A DNA stretch of 64,000 nucleotides from Thioalkalivibrio sp. ALJ24 (GCF_000377785.1 NZ_KB898730.1:133927-197926), one strand, 5' to 3'. Shown: positions 35,488-45,392, numbered from the stretch's first letter. The notes: generated from the letters alone by a model not told the origin. Numbers and translations are program-made.

Positions 35488-35775
35488 GGTGATGGCCTCC
35501 TGGTGGATGGGCAGCGGCGCGCCGGCCGTTGCCGTGGCTTTCCCTGGAGGCTAGGCCGCCGGAGGCGGGGCGGCTTCCATCTTCTTGCTGTGGTGTTTCG
35601 GATCCTGCGGTTTTCCATGGTTCCGGGGCCGGCCGCAGGGGGGGGGCGCCAGTGCTCTTTATTAGACACTTTGCGGTGAGACCTGACCGGATACGGGTCC
35701 GTTGATCGGCGTCTCGCTGGACGAGGGCTCCGGCAATGGCGTGTCGAATCCTGCGAGAGCGCGCTGAACGGCCAG
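35488..35775. other. noncoding spacer
   Basis: About 290 bp between the DUF302 gene and the AraC-family gene. It likely holds the promoter of the DUF302-OsmC genes; no further feature is visible. Confidence 0.35.
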
Positions 35776-36666
35776 CTACGGTCGGGAGCTGTGCTGGCGC
35801 CGGTATTCGCTGGGGGTAATACCCGCCGCCTGGCGAAAGTGCCGTGTCAGCTGGGGGGCGGAATAACCGGTTGCGGCGGCAACGGCCGTGACCGGGAGGG
35901 AGGTATGCTCCAGGAGTTCGCGGGCGTGCTGGATGCGCAGTCCGGTAAGAAAACGGTGCGGGGCCTGTCCGTGGGTCACGCGGAAGGCGCGTGCAAAGTG
36001 CCAGGGCGACAGGTCGCATTGCGCGGCGAGGTCGGACAGGGTGATGCGATGCGCCAGATGGGCCTGCATGTATTCGATCACACGCTTGGAGTGATGAGGT
36101 GCCAGGCCGCCCTTGCGGTGCTCCATGTCTCCGGCCTGCCCGTCCAGGCGGGCCAGCCGTACCACCAGCGCCGCAATCATGCTTTCCACAAACACCTGGG
36201 CCGCGGCATCGTCACGACCCATTTCCTGCCACAGGGCGGTCAGGGCCTGCCCGATCAGGGGGTCGCTCTGTGGGGCGCTGTGCACGCGACCGAAGTCGAG
36301 GGGATCGTTACGGTCGCGTTCCAGGCAGGCCCGGGCCAGTCCCGGCGGGATGCCAATGAACTGCAGCCGCGCCGGATCACGCATCTCGCAGTAGGCGGGC
36401 GTTCGGGGCGCGATCACCACGAAATTGCGCGGCAGTCCCCAGCCGGAGAAGGCGCCCGCGCCGATATCGCAGCGAAAGCGGAAGGGGGTGCCCCTGCACT
36501 GGCTGATCATCAGCTCGGGCACGGGCGGCGTGCTCAGGCGCCCGGGCGGATGGGCGTTCTCGATCATGGGGGCCGGCGGCTCGTCTGGCGTACGGGCCTC
36601 TTTGACGAACGGCGCTTCTTGCCCGCGTTCAAAGAAATCGAGCATGTTGGTGTAGTGTTGCGCCAT
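35776..36666 (-). CDS. AraC-family transcriptional regulator
   Basis: A 296-residue protein with an N-terminal cupin-like ligand domain and a C-terminal AraC double HTH. The first HTH lies around ITLSDLAAQCDLSPWHFARA (with FRVTHGQAPHRFLT next) and the second around LPVTAVAAATGYSAPQLTRH, followed by FRQAAGITPSEYR. The order and signature are typical. The ligand is unknown. It sits upstream of the DUF302-OsmC pair on the same strand, separated by a gap, so it may control them; this is inference. Confidence 0.85.
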   Translation of the reverse strand: MAQHYTNMLDFFERGQEAPFVKEARTPDEPPAPMIENAHPPGRLSTPPVPELMISQCRGTPFRFRCDIGAGAFSGWGLPRNFVVIAPRTPAYCEMRDPARLQFIGIPPGLARACLERDRNDPLDFGRVHSAPQSDPLIGQALTALWQEMGRDDAAAQVFVESMIAALVVRLARLDGQAGDMEHRKGGLAPHHSKRVIEYMQAHLAHRITLSDLAAQCDLSPWHFARAFRVTHGQAPHRFLTGLRIQHARELLEHTSLPVTAVAAATGYSAPQLTRHFRQAAGITPSEYRRQHSSRP

Positions 36667-36804
36667 GGCCGATCCCGGGAAGGTCCCTCTGGTTCCCTTT
36701 CTAGACCATCGGGTTCACCACGAGAGTCGGTCCCGGGATGCCCCCGTCGGTATCGGGATACAGCAATCGCCGCGCTGTCATCCACCGTGCTCGCGAGCAC
36801 AGCC

Positions 36805-37014
36805 TCAGCGTTTGACGCCGAAGATGGTCAGTGCCAGACCGACCACCGCCATTACCCCGCCTGCGATCAGATACATGCGGGTCTCATCGGTATAGCCTCC
36901 GGTGAACTGCTGGTGCAGCTCCTCACCCAGGCTGTCGGTCGCCTGAAAGCCCATGACCAGCAGGATGATGCCTCCCACCAGCAGGGCAATGCCGAGCAGT
37001 CGTGTCCAGTGCAT
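36805..37014 (-). CDS. DUF3185 small membrane protein
   Basis: A 69-residue protein from the ATG at 37014, with AAGGA upstream. Two spans: LLGIALLVGGIILLVMGF and YLIAGGVMAVVGLALTIFG, with the connecting GEELHQQFTGGYTDETRMYL. This is the DUF3185 pattern (short hairpin membrane protein of unknown function). Confidence 0.75.
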   Translation of the reverse strand: MHWTRLLGIALLVGGIILLVMGFQATDSLGEELHQQFTGGYTDETRMYLIAGGVMAVVGLALTIFGVKR

Positions 37015-37097
37015 GCGAGGGTCCTTTTCGTCCCGGGGTGTGTCCCTGAAAACTAGCACGGATTCGCGTACCCGAATACGAATCGCGCAAACGTTGT

Positions 37098-40000
37098 TCA
37101 TGCGTTCTGCCAGCGGTGCAGCCATCCCGGGATCTCTTCCGCGGGCATCGGACGTGCAATGCCGTACCCCTGGACGACCTCGCAGCCGAGTTCCCGCAGG
37201 CGCTCGCCCTGCTCGGGGGTCTCCATGCCTTCGGCGATGATCTGGCGCTGGAACACCTGAGCGAGCTGGATGATGCCTTCCAGCAGGGCGAGGTCGTCGG
37301 GGTCCTCGAGCATGTCACCGACAAAGCTGCGGTCGATCTTGACGATCTGCACCGGAATCCTCTTGAGGTAGGCAAGTGAAGAGTAGCCAGTGCCGAAGTC
37401 ATCCAGCGAGAATTGCACGCCCAGCGCGGCGCAGCGTTCGATCACGCGGGAAACGTGGGCGAGGCTGGCGAGGGCGCTGGATTCCAGGATCTCCAGTTCC
37501 AGGCTGTTGGCGGGCAGATGGGGAAAGCGTGCGAGCAGCCCGGCCATCTGCTCGGCGAAATCGGGTTCCTGCAGGTGCTGTGCGGGAACGTTCACGCTGA
37601 CCGGCAGGTGGATGCCTCCTGCCCGCCAGGCACTGACCTGCGCGAGGGCCCGTTCCATGACCCACCGGCTGAGGTTGGCCTCCAGCGGCTGCTCCAGCAG
37701 ATCGTCGAGGAAGGCGCCCGGGGGCAGCAGTCCGCGTTCGGGATGTTGCCAGCGGATCAGGGCCTCCGCGCCGATGACCTCGCGGGTACGCAGGTTCACC
37801 TTGGGCTGGTAGAACAGCACGAACTCCTCGCGTTCGAGCGCAAGCTTCAGCCGTTCGAGGGTCTCGTGGCGATCGCGCAGGCGGCGATCCCCGGCGGCAT
37901 CGAAGAAGTACGGCCGGTTCTTGCCCTGCAGCTTTGCCTGATAAAGGGCCTGGTCGGCCTGACGCAGCAGCTGTTCGCCGTCCTCGAGTGCGTCGGTCTG
38001 AGGATAGGTGGTCACGCCGATGCTGGCGTTGCAGCTCAGGTGCTGCCCGTCGATCGGGATCGGGCGGTGCAGCGTTTGCAGCAGTTCGTCGATCATGGCG
38101 CGACACTGTTCGTCGCTTTCGAGGTTGACCAGGACCAGGACGAATTCGTCGCCGGCCAGGCGGGCCACGGTGTCTCCCTCGCGGCGACCGGCCTCCAGTC
38201 GCCGGGCGAGTTCCAGCAGCATCCGGTCACCGGTCGCGTGTCCCCATTGCTCGTTGATGTCCTTGAAGTCGTCCAGGTCCAGGTACGCCACGCACACCCG
38301 GCGGCCTTCGCGCGTGGCGAGCTGCATGGCCTGGCGCAGACGGTCGAGCAGCAGGACGCGGTTCGGGAGTTCGGTCAGCGGGTCGTAATGCGCGAGGAAT
38401 TCGAGCTTCTCCTGGTATTCCCGGCGTTCGGTGATGTCGGAGAACAGGCCCACGTAGTGCAGCAGTTCTCCGTGCTCGTCGCGTACCGCGCTGATGGTGC
38501 CCAGTTGCAGGTAGAGCTCGCCGTTCTTGCGGCGGTTCCACATTTCGCCGTGCCAGTAGTCGTTCTCCCGCAGGTCCTGCCACATCCGGCGATAGAAGGC
38601 GGGTTCCTGGCGCCCGGAACCGAGGATCGACGGGTTGTGGCCCTCGGCCTCTTCGGGCGTGTAGCCGGTCAGCCGGGTGAAGGCCTCGTTGACCATCAGG
38701 ATGCGGGACTGCGGGTCGGTGATAATGATTGCTTCGTTGGCGCTGGTGAACACGCTGGCGGCCAGTTTCTGTCGTTCCCGGGCTCGCTTGTGTTCGCTGA
38801 TGTCGCGGAACAGGGTGACCGCGCCGGTCCGGACCCCTTCCTGGTACAGCGGCCGGCTGGACACCTCCACCGGGATCAGCCGGCCGTCCTGATGGCGGAA
38901 TGTTTCCTCGCCCTCGAAGACCCGCCCGGTGGTCACGCGCTGGCGGATGGGGCAGTCGCGCTCATCGGGGTACTGGTTGCCGGCGTGACGATGGAACTGG
39001 GTGTGGGCGTCCTTGCCCAGCAGGTCCTCCGGCCGGTAGCCCAGGATCTCGCTGGCCGCGGGGTTGATGAAGGTGATGCGCCCGGCCTCGTCCTGGGCGT
39101 ACAGGCCTTCGGCCATGGTGTTGGTGACGGCCTGCTGGTATGCGCGCTGGTTGCGCAGGCGTTCCCGGGAGGTTATCAGGCGCAGCAGCAGGAGCAGGGC
39201 CAGCCCGATCAGCAGCGTGGCGCCCATCGCGGCCGCAGCGAATTCGCGCCGGAACACGCCGGTCAGCGGGTCCGGGGCGTAGGCGAGCACATAGGCCACG
39301 CGTTCCCCGGCCGGATCGGTGACCGGCAGCAGGTTGACCACCCAGGTCTCGCCGTCCAGGCCGACGGAGAGGGCCCCCTGCGCGCCCGCTTCGATCGCCT
39401 CCGCAGTGCGCGGGTCGGCAGCCAGTCGCTGGTTGATCGCGCGGATTTCTTCCGACGGCGGCCGTGGCGAATCGGGGAACACCAGGCTGGTGTCTTCCAG
39501 GACGTAATCCTTGTGCAGCCGGGAGGTCTCGTAAAGCGAGAGAAAGCCCGGGGGTACCTTGTCCTCCACCGCGTCGCGTCGCAGGATCAGCTGGAACTGC
39601 CGGGTATCGTCCAGCTCGTTCATCATCTCGCGGACGTGGCGAAACGGGATACTGAACTCCACGCTGCCCACGAATTCGTCGCCGTCGTGGAGCGGATAGA
39701 CGTAGCGAAACCCCGACAGCGAGCGCCCGGTCTCGAACCCGGCCGCGGGTTTCCTGGTGCGGTGTACCTCGCGGATCAGTGGTCGGGTCGCGCGCAGATC
39801 ATCGCCGTGGTACTCCGGCGAGAAAAAGCGCAGAAAGCTGGTCCCCTCGGCGGTGTGGAAGTGCAGTTGCCGCAGTTCCCCGTCGCGCAGGCGGTCATAG
39901 GTCGGCCACAGGGTTCGATACAGCCGCCCGCGCAGGCGGGCCTGCTCCGCCTCGCCTTCGGCCTGCTGTCCCGCGCGCAGCAGATCCAGTACCTCGGCGC

Positions 40001-40199
40001 GATGGACGGCTTCGCGGAAGTACGCCTGTGCGGCGAGGTCAAAGCTGTTGACCGCAGCGCGGTAGGCGGTGTCCAGTGCCACGTTCTGGCGCTGTTCGTG
40101 CATGCCTGCCTTGTCCTGCCAGTTCAGATACAGGAACAGCAGTACGAGCAGCCACGCCAGCGCGGCCAGAAGCCAGATTACGCGGCGATCCGGGATCAC
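37098..40199 (-). CDS. membrane PAS-PAS-GGDEF-EAL c-di-GMP signalling protein
   Basis: A 1033-residue sensor. A first span (7-25) and a second (about 320-342) enclose a ~290-residue periplasmic Cache-like domain. Two PAS domains follow (about 350-470 and 475-600). The second contains the common SILGSGRQEP ... NRRKNGELYLQ sequence. The GGDEF domain has RLAGDEFVLV, with Ala in the first Gly position, which active cyclases also show. The EAL domain starts GAEALIRWQHPERG and retains DDFGTGYSSLAYL, so c-di-GMP hydrolysis is plausible. Its ATG overlaps the end of the PhnD-like gene by 4 bp. The binding protein probably delivers a ligand signal to this sensor's periplasmic domain. Confidence 0.9.
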   Translation of the reverse strand: MIPDRRVIWLLAALAWLLVLLFLYLNWQDKAGMHEQRQNVALDTAYRAAVNSFDLAAQAYFREAVHRAEVLDLLRAGQQAEGEAEQARLRGRLYRTLWPTYDRLRDGELRQLHFHTAEGTSFLRFFSPEYHGDDLRATRPLIREVHRTRKPAAGFETGRSLSGFRYVYPLHDGDEFVGSVEFSIPFRHVREMMNELDDTRQFQLILRRDAVEDKVPPGFLSLYETSRLHKDYVLEDTSLVFPDSPRPPSEEIRAINQRLAADPRTAEAIEAGAQGALSVGLDGETWVVNLLPVTDPAGERVAYVLAYAPDPLTGVFRREFAAAAMGATLLIGLALLLLLRLITSRERLRNQRAYQQAVTNTMAEGLYAQDEAGRITFINPAASEILGYRPEDLLGKDAHTQFHRHAGNQYPDERDCPIRQRVTTGRVFEGEETFRHQDGRLIPVEVSSRPLYQEGVRTGAVTLFRDISEHKRARERQKLAASVFTSANEAIIITDPQSRILMVNEAFTRLTGYTPEEAEGHNPSILGSGRQEPAFYRRMWQDLRENDYWHGEMWNRRKNGELYLQLGTISAVRDEHGELLHYVGLFSDITERREYQEKLEFLAHYDPLTELPNRVLLLDRLRQAMQLATREGRRVCVAYLDLDDFKDINEQWGHATGDRMLLELARRLEAGRREGDTVARLAGDEFVLVLVNLESDEQCRAMIDELLQTLHRPIPIDGQHLSCNASIGVTTYPQTDALEDGEQLLRQADQALYQAKLQGKNRPYFFDAAGDRRLRDRHETLERLKLALEREEFVLFYQPKVNLRTREVIGAEALIRWQHPERGLLPPGAFLDDLLEQPLEANLSRWVMERALAQVSAWRAGGIHLPVSVNVPAQHLQEPDFAEQMAGLLARFPHLPANSLELEILESSALASLAHVSRVIERCAALGVQFSLDDFGTGYSSLAYLKRIPVQIVKIDRSFVGDMLEDPDDLALLEGIIQLAQVFQRQIIAEGMETPEQGERLRELGCEVVQGYGIARPMPAEEIPGWLHRWQNA

Positions 40200-41083
40200 G
40201 GTGCGGGCACCGTCAGGTCCGGGATCACGAGCTCCGGAATCGTGACCTCGCCTCGCAGCCGGCGTATCGGGGCGTAATCTTCATCATCCACCGCCTGCGC
40301 GCCATGGCGAAGGCTTTCGCCCCATTCGGCCATGCGTGCGGCGTCTTCCTCCGATTCCTCGGGCCGCAGATGAACCAGCGCCTGACGCAGTTCCTGCAGC
40401 CGGGCGTCGCTGACCGTCTGGCGATTGGCGACCAGCGCGAAGCCGGGCAGCGGTTCGCTCTCGGCCACCGTGTCCAGGCCCAGGTGTGCGTATTTCCGCG
40501 CGATGTGGGTCTTCACTCCGCCAGCCACGGCCTCGCCGCGCACCACGGCCAGGGCCACGTCGTCGTGATGGCCGAAATAGCGGTAATCGGTCGCCGCCAG
40601 CCGGGTGCCGCCGTCACGCAGCAACCGGGCGGTGGCCAGGTAGCCGCAGGTGGACAGGGGCTGGGTCAGTGCGACCGGCTGGTCGGTCAGATCGTCGAGC
40701 GGGCGGAGCTTGTCGGCAAACATCACCACCGAGCAGGTGTAGCGGGCCTCGCCTCCGGGTTCGCGGAAGGCCACCACCGGAGTGGCCGATGGACAGCGGT
40801 CGCGCAGCAGGACATAAGGCAGCGGGCCCAGATACGCCAGGTCCACCGTGCCGTTGCGGAAGCGTTCGAGGATATCGTCGTAGTCCGTGGCGTAACGGAT
40901 CTCGAAATCCACCTCCAGCTCCTGGCTCAGGTACTCGAGCATCGGCTGGGTCTCGCGCATCACCGTCTCCGGTTCCTGCATCGGCAGCGGGGCAAACCGC
41001 AGGGTCTCGGCGAAGGCCAGACCGGGCAGCAGCCCGCACACCAGAAGCGGGATCCGGAACAGTCGTGCGTTCAGCATGGACAC
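40196..41083 (-). CDS. PhnD/phosphonate-type periplasmic substrate-binding protein
   Basis: A 295-residue protein with a signal peptide (FRIPLLVCGLLPGLAFAETL). The mature fold contains ETLRFAPLPMQEPETVM, YLGPLPYVLLRDRC and VALTQPLSTCGYLA, with VKTHIARKYAHLGLDTV later, as in PhnD-like type 2 binding proteins (phosphonate or similar anions). There is no ABC permease or ATPase next to it. Instead it overlaps the GGDEF-EAL sensor gene, so it likely acts as a periplasmic ligand sensor rather than in uptake. The actual ligand cannot be told. Confidence 0.8.
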   Translation of the reverse strand: MSMLNARLFRIPLLVCGLLPGLAFAETLRFAPLPMQEPETVMRETQPMLEYLSQELEVDFEIRYATDYDDILERFRNGTVDLAYLGPLPYVLLRDRCPSATPVVAFREPGGEARYTCSVVMFADKLRPLDDLTDQPVALTQPLSTCGYLATARLLRDGGTRLAATDYRYFGHHDDVALAVVRGEAVAGGVKTHIARKYAHLGLDTVAESEPLPGFALVANRQTVSDARLQELRQALVHLRPEESEEDAARMAEWGESLRHGAQAVDDEDYAPIRRLRGEVTIPELVIPDLTVPAP

Positions 41084-41092
41084 AGGCTAACA

Positions 41093-41698
41093 CTACTTCG
41101 GCGATGCGACGGCCAGGCAGGCGGCGCGTGACCCGTGGAGTTCGAGTACGGCCCATTCCTCCAGACGCAGACCGGCGGTATCCAGCTGGGCGCGGAAATC
41201 GTCCTCATAGGTGACGTGGCCGAAGTCGATGCTGGTGACCCGGCGCAGGGCGGGCTTGAGCCGCTCCAGCACCGGCGAAGGGCGCAGCTGGATGGTCTGG
41301 GTGAAATAGATCCGCCCGCCGGGACGCAGCAGGCCGGCACAGTGGCGCAGGGCCCCTACCGGGTCAGGCAGGAGCATGAAGCTCCCGGAGAAATATACCG
41401 CGTCGCAGGGCTCGCCGGTGTGGTCGTACACCGAACGCAAATGCACCGTGACCCGGCTGGACAGCGCCGATGCCGCCAGCTGACGGCGGGCACGGTCGAT
41501 GTAATCGGCGTCGATGTCGACGCCGGTGACGGTGAGGTCCTTCTTCGCAACGGTGTCGGCATTGGCCAGCAGCGCGCCGCCGGTACCGATGCCGACATCG
41601 AGCAGGTGCGCCCCCGGTGGCAGACGCTCAAGGACCGCGGCATACCACCGCGCGGTCATGCGCAGGATCAGACTGTCATAGACCAGGCTGCGGAACAT
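41093..41698 (-). CDS. class I SAM-dependent methyltransferase
   Basis: A 201-residue protein from the ATG at 41698. SAM-binding motif I is LLDVGIGTGGALL near residue 33, with the acidic TGVDIDADYIDRAR after it. Motif with DAVYFSGSFMLLPDP and LRPGGRIYFTQTIQL complete the Rossmann methyltransferase core. Substrate unknown. It lies just before the PhnD-like gene on the same strand, 9 bp away, so it is likely part of the same operon. Confidence 0.75.
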   Translation of the reverse strand: MFRSLVYDSLILRMTARWYAAVLERLPPGAHLLDVGIGTGGALLANADTVAKKDLTVTGVDIDADYIDRARRQLAASALSSRVTVHLRSVYDHTGEPCDAVYFSGSFMLLPDPVGALRHCAGLLRPGGRIYFTQTIQLRPSPVLERLKPALRRVTSIDFGHVTYEDDFRAQLDTAGLRLEEWAVLELHGSRAACLAVASPK

Positions 41699-41831
41699 GC
41701 GCGCAGGATACCGGATCGGGGGTGGGGGCGCGGACCCTTCATATGGAGGGGGCGCCAGGTAAGGCGAAGCTTTAAGCTTCCGATCGACTGGGGCCGTCAT
41801 TGGCCACGAAACTGTCTGCCGGAGTGCATGC

Positions 41832-43529
41832 ATGCGTGATCGGTTGCTGGTGTCGACGCTTCTGCTGATCGCCGTCAACGGCCTTCCACTGGCCGGGGTG
41901 GTGTTCTTCGAGTGGACGGTCTACGAGGTCCTGTTGCTGTTCTGGGCGGAGAACCTCGTGATCGGGCTGTTCACCGTGACCCGGTTCGTGACCCTGGCGC
42001 GCCGCAAGGGCGAGAACCGCGCATGGTTCATGGCGCCGTTCTTCCTGTTCCACTACGGCATGTTCACCATGGTCCACGGCATGTTCGTGGTGAGCATGTT
42101 CCGGCCCGATGACCATGCCGCGTCCGACTTCGGCCTGATGATCCCGTTTCTGGCGCTTTTGCTGAGCCACGGCACGTCCTACGTGCTGAACTTCATCGGC
42201 CGGCGCGAGTACGAGAGCGTGACCGCCAACGAGGTGATGGTCGCGCCGTACAAGCGGATCGTCATCCTGCATATCACCATCCTTGCCGGCGGCGGACTGG
42301 TTACGTATCTGGGGTCGCCCATGGCGGCGCTGGCCCTGCTGGTGGTGCTCAAGACCGCGATCGACGTGTTCACGCATGTGCGCGAACACCGCAGAAAGCG
42401 CGCCGCTGAACGCCGCGAGCGGGAGACCGGCCGGCCCGACAGCGACGTATTCCGCCTGTGGGAGAGTCCGGTCAAGGGTGCGGAAACCGCAGCGCGCCCG
42501 GCGCCCCACGATGCGGAGGACCTTGTCGCGGAGCTCCGGCCGCAGCTGGAGGAGCTGGAACAGACGCGGCGCTCACTGCGACGGGGCGCCATCCTGCGCC
42601 TGGTCGCGATCGTGCTGGTGCTCCTGGTGGGCGTGAATGCCGCGATCTATCTGCTGGGTGGGGGGCTGGAGGAAGGGCTGGAGGCCGTGCAGCCGTTTCT
42701 GGCCTTCGCCAGCACCGCTGCGGTGATGGTTCTGGTCGTCCTGAGCTTCGTCCTGTTCCGCCGGGCGCAGCAGAAATGGGAACGCGAGGCCTGTACGGCA
42801 CTGGTTCCCCGGGTTGCGGAGGCCACCGGGCGGGGGCTGGATTACCGCACCGACGTCAACGGTCGCGAATGGGTGCGCCCGTGGGTGACCCTGGGCCTGA
42901 TTCGGCACTGGAATTCGGGCAGAGCCCAGCATTGGTTCTCGGGGGTCCGTGAGGGCCTCCAGTTCGAGGCGGTTCACGCCGATCTGCAGTACCGCAGTGG
43001 CGGGAAGAACAGCAGCACGGAACAGGTCTTCAGCGGGCTGCTGTTCCGCGTGCGCACCGACGGTGACGTCAAACCGGGAGTGGCGGTGAATCCCAACTCG
43101 TCCGTGCTGGCGCGTGCGCTGAGCGGGCGGACGGTCCCTACCGGGGACGAACGTTTTGACGAGGCCTTTCTGGCAGGGCCGGAGGAGGGCGCCAGCGTGG
43201 ACTCCGAACACGTGCGCCGCACACTGACCCCGGAATTGCGGGAGGCCCTGCTCACCCTGCGGGACGTACATGAGACAGTGTCTGCGGTCAGCGCCGGACT
43301 CAAGTACGACGCGCTCTATCTGGCCCTGTCACTCAGCGAGGAGCGCCGGGTGCTGGGCCCGCTGCGGGCCATGCAGGGGGCCCCCTTCCTGGATGTAGGT
43401 CACGTCCTGCACGGCCAGTCCCGGCTGGATGCCGGGGTGCGCGCGATGCTGGCCGACCTTGAATTGATCGACCGTGTGCTCGCCCGTCTGGGACCGGCGT
43501 TGCAGGGTCGGGGGGCCGACTCCGTCTGA
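41832..43529 (+). CDS. two-domain membrane protein (DUF6498-like plus DUF3137)
   Basis: A 565-residue protein; GGAG precedes the ATG at 41832 by 7 nt. The N-terminal ~180 residues are polytopic, with FFEWTVYEVLLLFWAENLVI and further spans, as in the DUF6498 type. The C-terminal ~310 residues have two spans (about 255-275 and 282-305) followed by the DUF3137 pattern: EVFSG-type QVFSGLLFRVRTD, then a VAVNPNSSVLAR and ERFDEAFL segment and a long helical end. The two parts are usually separate, so this looks like a fusion. Function unknown; probably an inner-membrane protein. Confidence 0.65.
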   Translation: MRDRLLVSTLLLIAVNGLPLAGVVFFEWTVYEVLLLFWAENLVIGLFTVTRFVTLARRKGENRAWFMAPFFLFHYGMFTMVHGMFVVSMFRPDDHAASDFGLMIPFLALLLSHGTSYVLNFIGRREYESVTANEVMVAPYKRIVILHITILAGGGLVTYLGSPMAALALLVVLKTAIDVFTHVREHRRKRAAERRERETGRPDSDVFRLWESPVKGAETAARPAPHDAEDLVAELRPQLEELEQTRRSLRRGAILRLVAIVLVLLVGVNAAIYLLGGGLEEGLEAVQPFLAFASTAAVMVLVVLSFVLFRRAQQKWEREACTALVPRVAEATGRGLDYRTDVNGREWVRPWVTLGLIRHWNSGRAQHWFSGVREGLQFEAVHADLQYRSGGKNSSTEQVFSGLLFRVRTDGDVKPGVAVNPNSSVLARALSGRTVPTGDERFDEAFLAGPEEGASVDSEHVRRTLTPELREALLTLRDVHETVSAVSAGLKYDALYLALSLSEERRVLGPLRAMQGAPFLDVGHVLHGQSRLDAGVRAMLADLELIDRVLARLGPALQGRGADSV

Positions 43530-43959
43530 AGCACTGAAGTCTTGTGCCGGTTCGGTCGGTGAAAACCGATCGGGCGCCTGACTTCCGGACCGGGCCCGCG
43601 CGAGCCCCGCTTCTTCACGCATCGCGTGCTGGCGGATTCGGAACAGCAGGTACGACTGGAAGCCAACCGAACTCGGACCATGCCGAGGAAATGCGGCTGC
43701 GCGATCCTGGCAATGGCACAGATGCTGAATCTGGAGCTGATCGTCATGGGCACCACCTCAGCAACCGGATCAGGAGCGTCCCCGCCGTGACTGCATCGCG
43801 CAGCTTGTGGCGGGGTCGTTAAACGCGTATGGTGCCGGATTACTGAACGCCTTGCCCGTCAGCGTCCGTTCATCTGATCATTTCGATCCCCCCGATATTG
43901 TCTTCCCCGATGGGTGCCCCTTGGCCGAGCCTTGAGCGGCGGGTTGCGTTGGAGCACTC
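43530..43959. other. intergenic region upstream of rhlE with HTH remnant
   Basis: No full gene. A plus-strand frame ending at 43790 carries the possible antitoxin remnant listed separately. The 170 bp before rhlE would hold its promoter; a clear -35/-10 pair was not found. Confidence 0.35.
43680..43790 (+). pseudogene. possible remnant of an XRE/HipB-like antitoxin gene
   Basis: The frame ending with TGA at 43788-43790 reads CGCAILAMAQMLNLELIVMG before an SATGSGASPP tail. This recalls the end of HipB-like HTH proteins (LLxILAxLxLELxVRP). The helix-turn-helix itself is not visible and no start fits, so a decayed fragment is the best reading. Weak. Confidence 0.25.
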
Positions 43960-45276
43960 ATGTCTTCCGAACCGACTTTTGCCGGCCTGAATCTGGCCGA
44001 ACCCCTGCTGCGTGCGCTTTCCGCCGCCGGCTATACCCGTCCCACGCCGATCCAGGCCGGTGCCATCCCCGAAGTGCTGGCCGGTCGCGACCTGCTGGCC
44101 GCAGCCCAGACCGGCACCGGCAAGACCGCCGGCTTCACCCTGCCGATCCTGCAGCGACTGACGGAAAACGCACCGGCGCGCAGCGGCAACGGCCGTCCGC
44201 GCGCCCTGGTACTGACCCCGACCCGCGAGCTGGCCTCCCAGGTCCATGATTCAGTAAAGACCTATGGTCAGCACCTGGATCAGCGTTCCATGACCATCTT
44301 CGGCGGGGTCGGCATGAACCCGCAGGTGCGCGCGTTGCGTGGGCGCATGGACATCGTGGTGGCCACGCCCGGGCGCCTGCTGGATCACGCGAACCAGAAG
44401 ACCATCGATCTGTCCGGGGTGGAAATCCTGGTGCTGGACGAGGCGGATCGCATGCTCGACATGGGCTTCATCCGCGACATCCGCAAGCTGATCGCGATGC
44501 TGCCGAAGAAGCGCCAGAACCTGATGTTCTCGGCCACCTTTTCCAGCGACATCCGCAAATTGGCCGACAGCCTGCTGACCGACCCGGCCAGCGTGGAAGT
44601 CGCGGCGCGCAACACCGCTTCGGAGAGCGTGGAGCAGAAGGTGCATCTGGTGGAAAGGCACCAGAAGCGGGATCTGCTGAGCCATCTGATCCGCAGCAAC
44701 GACTGGGAACAGGTGCTGGTGTTCACCCGCACCAAGCACGGCGCCGACCGGCTCGCGGACAAGCTCACCAGGGACGGTGTGCAGTCGGCGGCGATCCATG
44801 GCAACAAGAGCCAGAACGCCCGCACCCGTGCGCTGGAGCAGTTCAAGTCGGGCCGCGTGCCGGTGCTGGTCGCCACCGACATCGCCGCGCGCGGGCTGGA
44901 CATCGACCAGCTGCCGCAGGTGGTGAATTTCGAGCTGCCCAACGTGCCGGAGGACTACGTCCACCGCATCGGCCGCACCGGCCGTGCCGGCTGTGAAGGT
45001 TCGGCGCTGTCGCTGGTGGGCGGCGACGAGCTGAAGCTGCTCGCCGGGATCGAGAAGCTGATCCGCCGGCCGATCGAGCGCATCGAGACCGAGGGCTACG
45101 CTGCACCGCGACCGGTCCAGGAGGACCGGCCCCGCCGCGGCCGTGGCAAGGGTGCCGGCGCACCCCGGGGCAAGGGCAACGGCAACCGTTCCGGGCGTGG
45201 CGGTGGTCCGCGTCAGGGGCAGGGTCGGGGCGCCGAAGGCCGGGGCCGCGGCCAGGCTGCCTCCGGGCGCCGCTGA
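43960..45276 (+). CDS. rhlE: DEAD-box RNA helicase RhlE
   Basis: A 438-residue helicase. The Q motif and motif I ([18 protein letters not shown]) are at residues ~45-60. DEAD is [13 protein letters not shown] near 160, motif III is SAT in [10 protein letters not shown], and motifs V/VI are [12 protein letters not shown] and [13 protein letters not shown]. The C-terminal ~60 residues are rich in Gly and Arg (RGG-like), the usual RNA-binding tail of RhlE. It unwinds or remodels RNA in ribosome assembly and decay. Followed by a GC-rich hairpin and a T-run terminator. Confidence 0.9.
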   Translation: MSSEPTFAGLNLAEPLLRALSAAGYTRPTPIQAGAIPEVLAGRDLLAAAQTGTGKTAGFTLPILQRLTENAPARSGNGRPRALVLTPTRELASQVHDSVKTYGQHLDQRSMTIFGGVGMNPQVRALRGRMDIVVATPGRLLDHANQKTIDLSGVEILVLDEADRMLDMGFIRDIRKLIAMLPKKRQNLMFSATFSSDIRKLADSLLTDPASVEVAARNTASESVEQKVHLVERHQKRDLLSHLIRSNDWEQVLVFTRTKHGADRLADKLTRDGVQSAAIHGNKSQNARTRALEQFKSGRVPVLVATDIAARGLDIDQLPQVVNFELPNVPEDYVHRIGRTGRAGCEGSALSLVGGDELKLLAGIEKLIRRPIERIETEGYAAPRPVQEDRPRRGRGKGAGAPRGKGNGNRSGRGGGPRQGQGRGAEGRGRGQAASGRR

Positions 45277-45368
45277 CATCGGCTCCCCGGTGCCGCTGCG
45301 CGGCACCGGGGAATGAGCCGCGGGTGACGTCCGTCCGCTCAGCGGGAAAATGGATGCAGTATGCGAAG

Positions 45369-45392
45369 CGCACCCCCGGGGTGCGTTTTTTT
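45369..45392 (+). terminator. intrinsic terminator between rhlE and chemoreceptor gene
   Basis: CGCACCCC (45369) pairs with GGGGTGCG and is followed by seven Ts. A longer GC-rich hairpin (CCCCGGTGCCGC / GCGGCACCGGGG) lies at ~45286-45312. Both separate rhlE from the methyl-accepting chemotaxis protein gene. Confidence 0.75.

Noticed and set aside
34424..36019. A 531-residue frame that includes the OsmC-family protein
   Set aside because: Only the part from the ATG at 34996, with its GGAGG site, is homologous to OsmC; the upstream part runs antisense or through other genes (DUF302, spacer).
37413..40277. A 954-residue open frame opposite the GGDEF-EAL gene
   Set aside because: It is antisense to a gene with clear PAS, GGDEF and EAL motifs; such frames are common in high-GC DNA.
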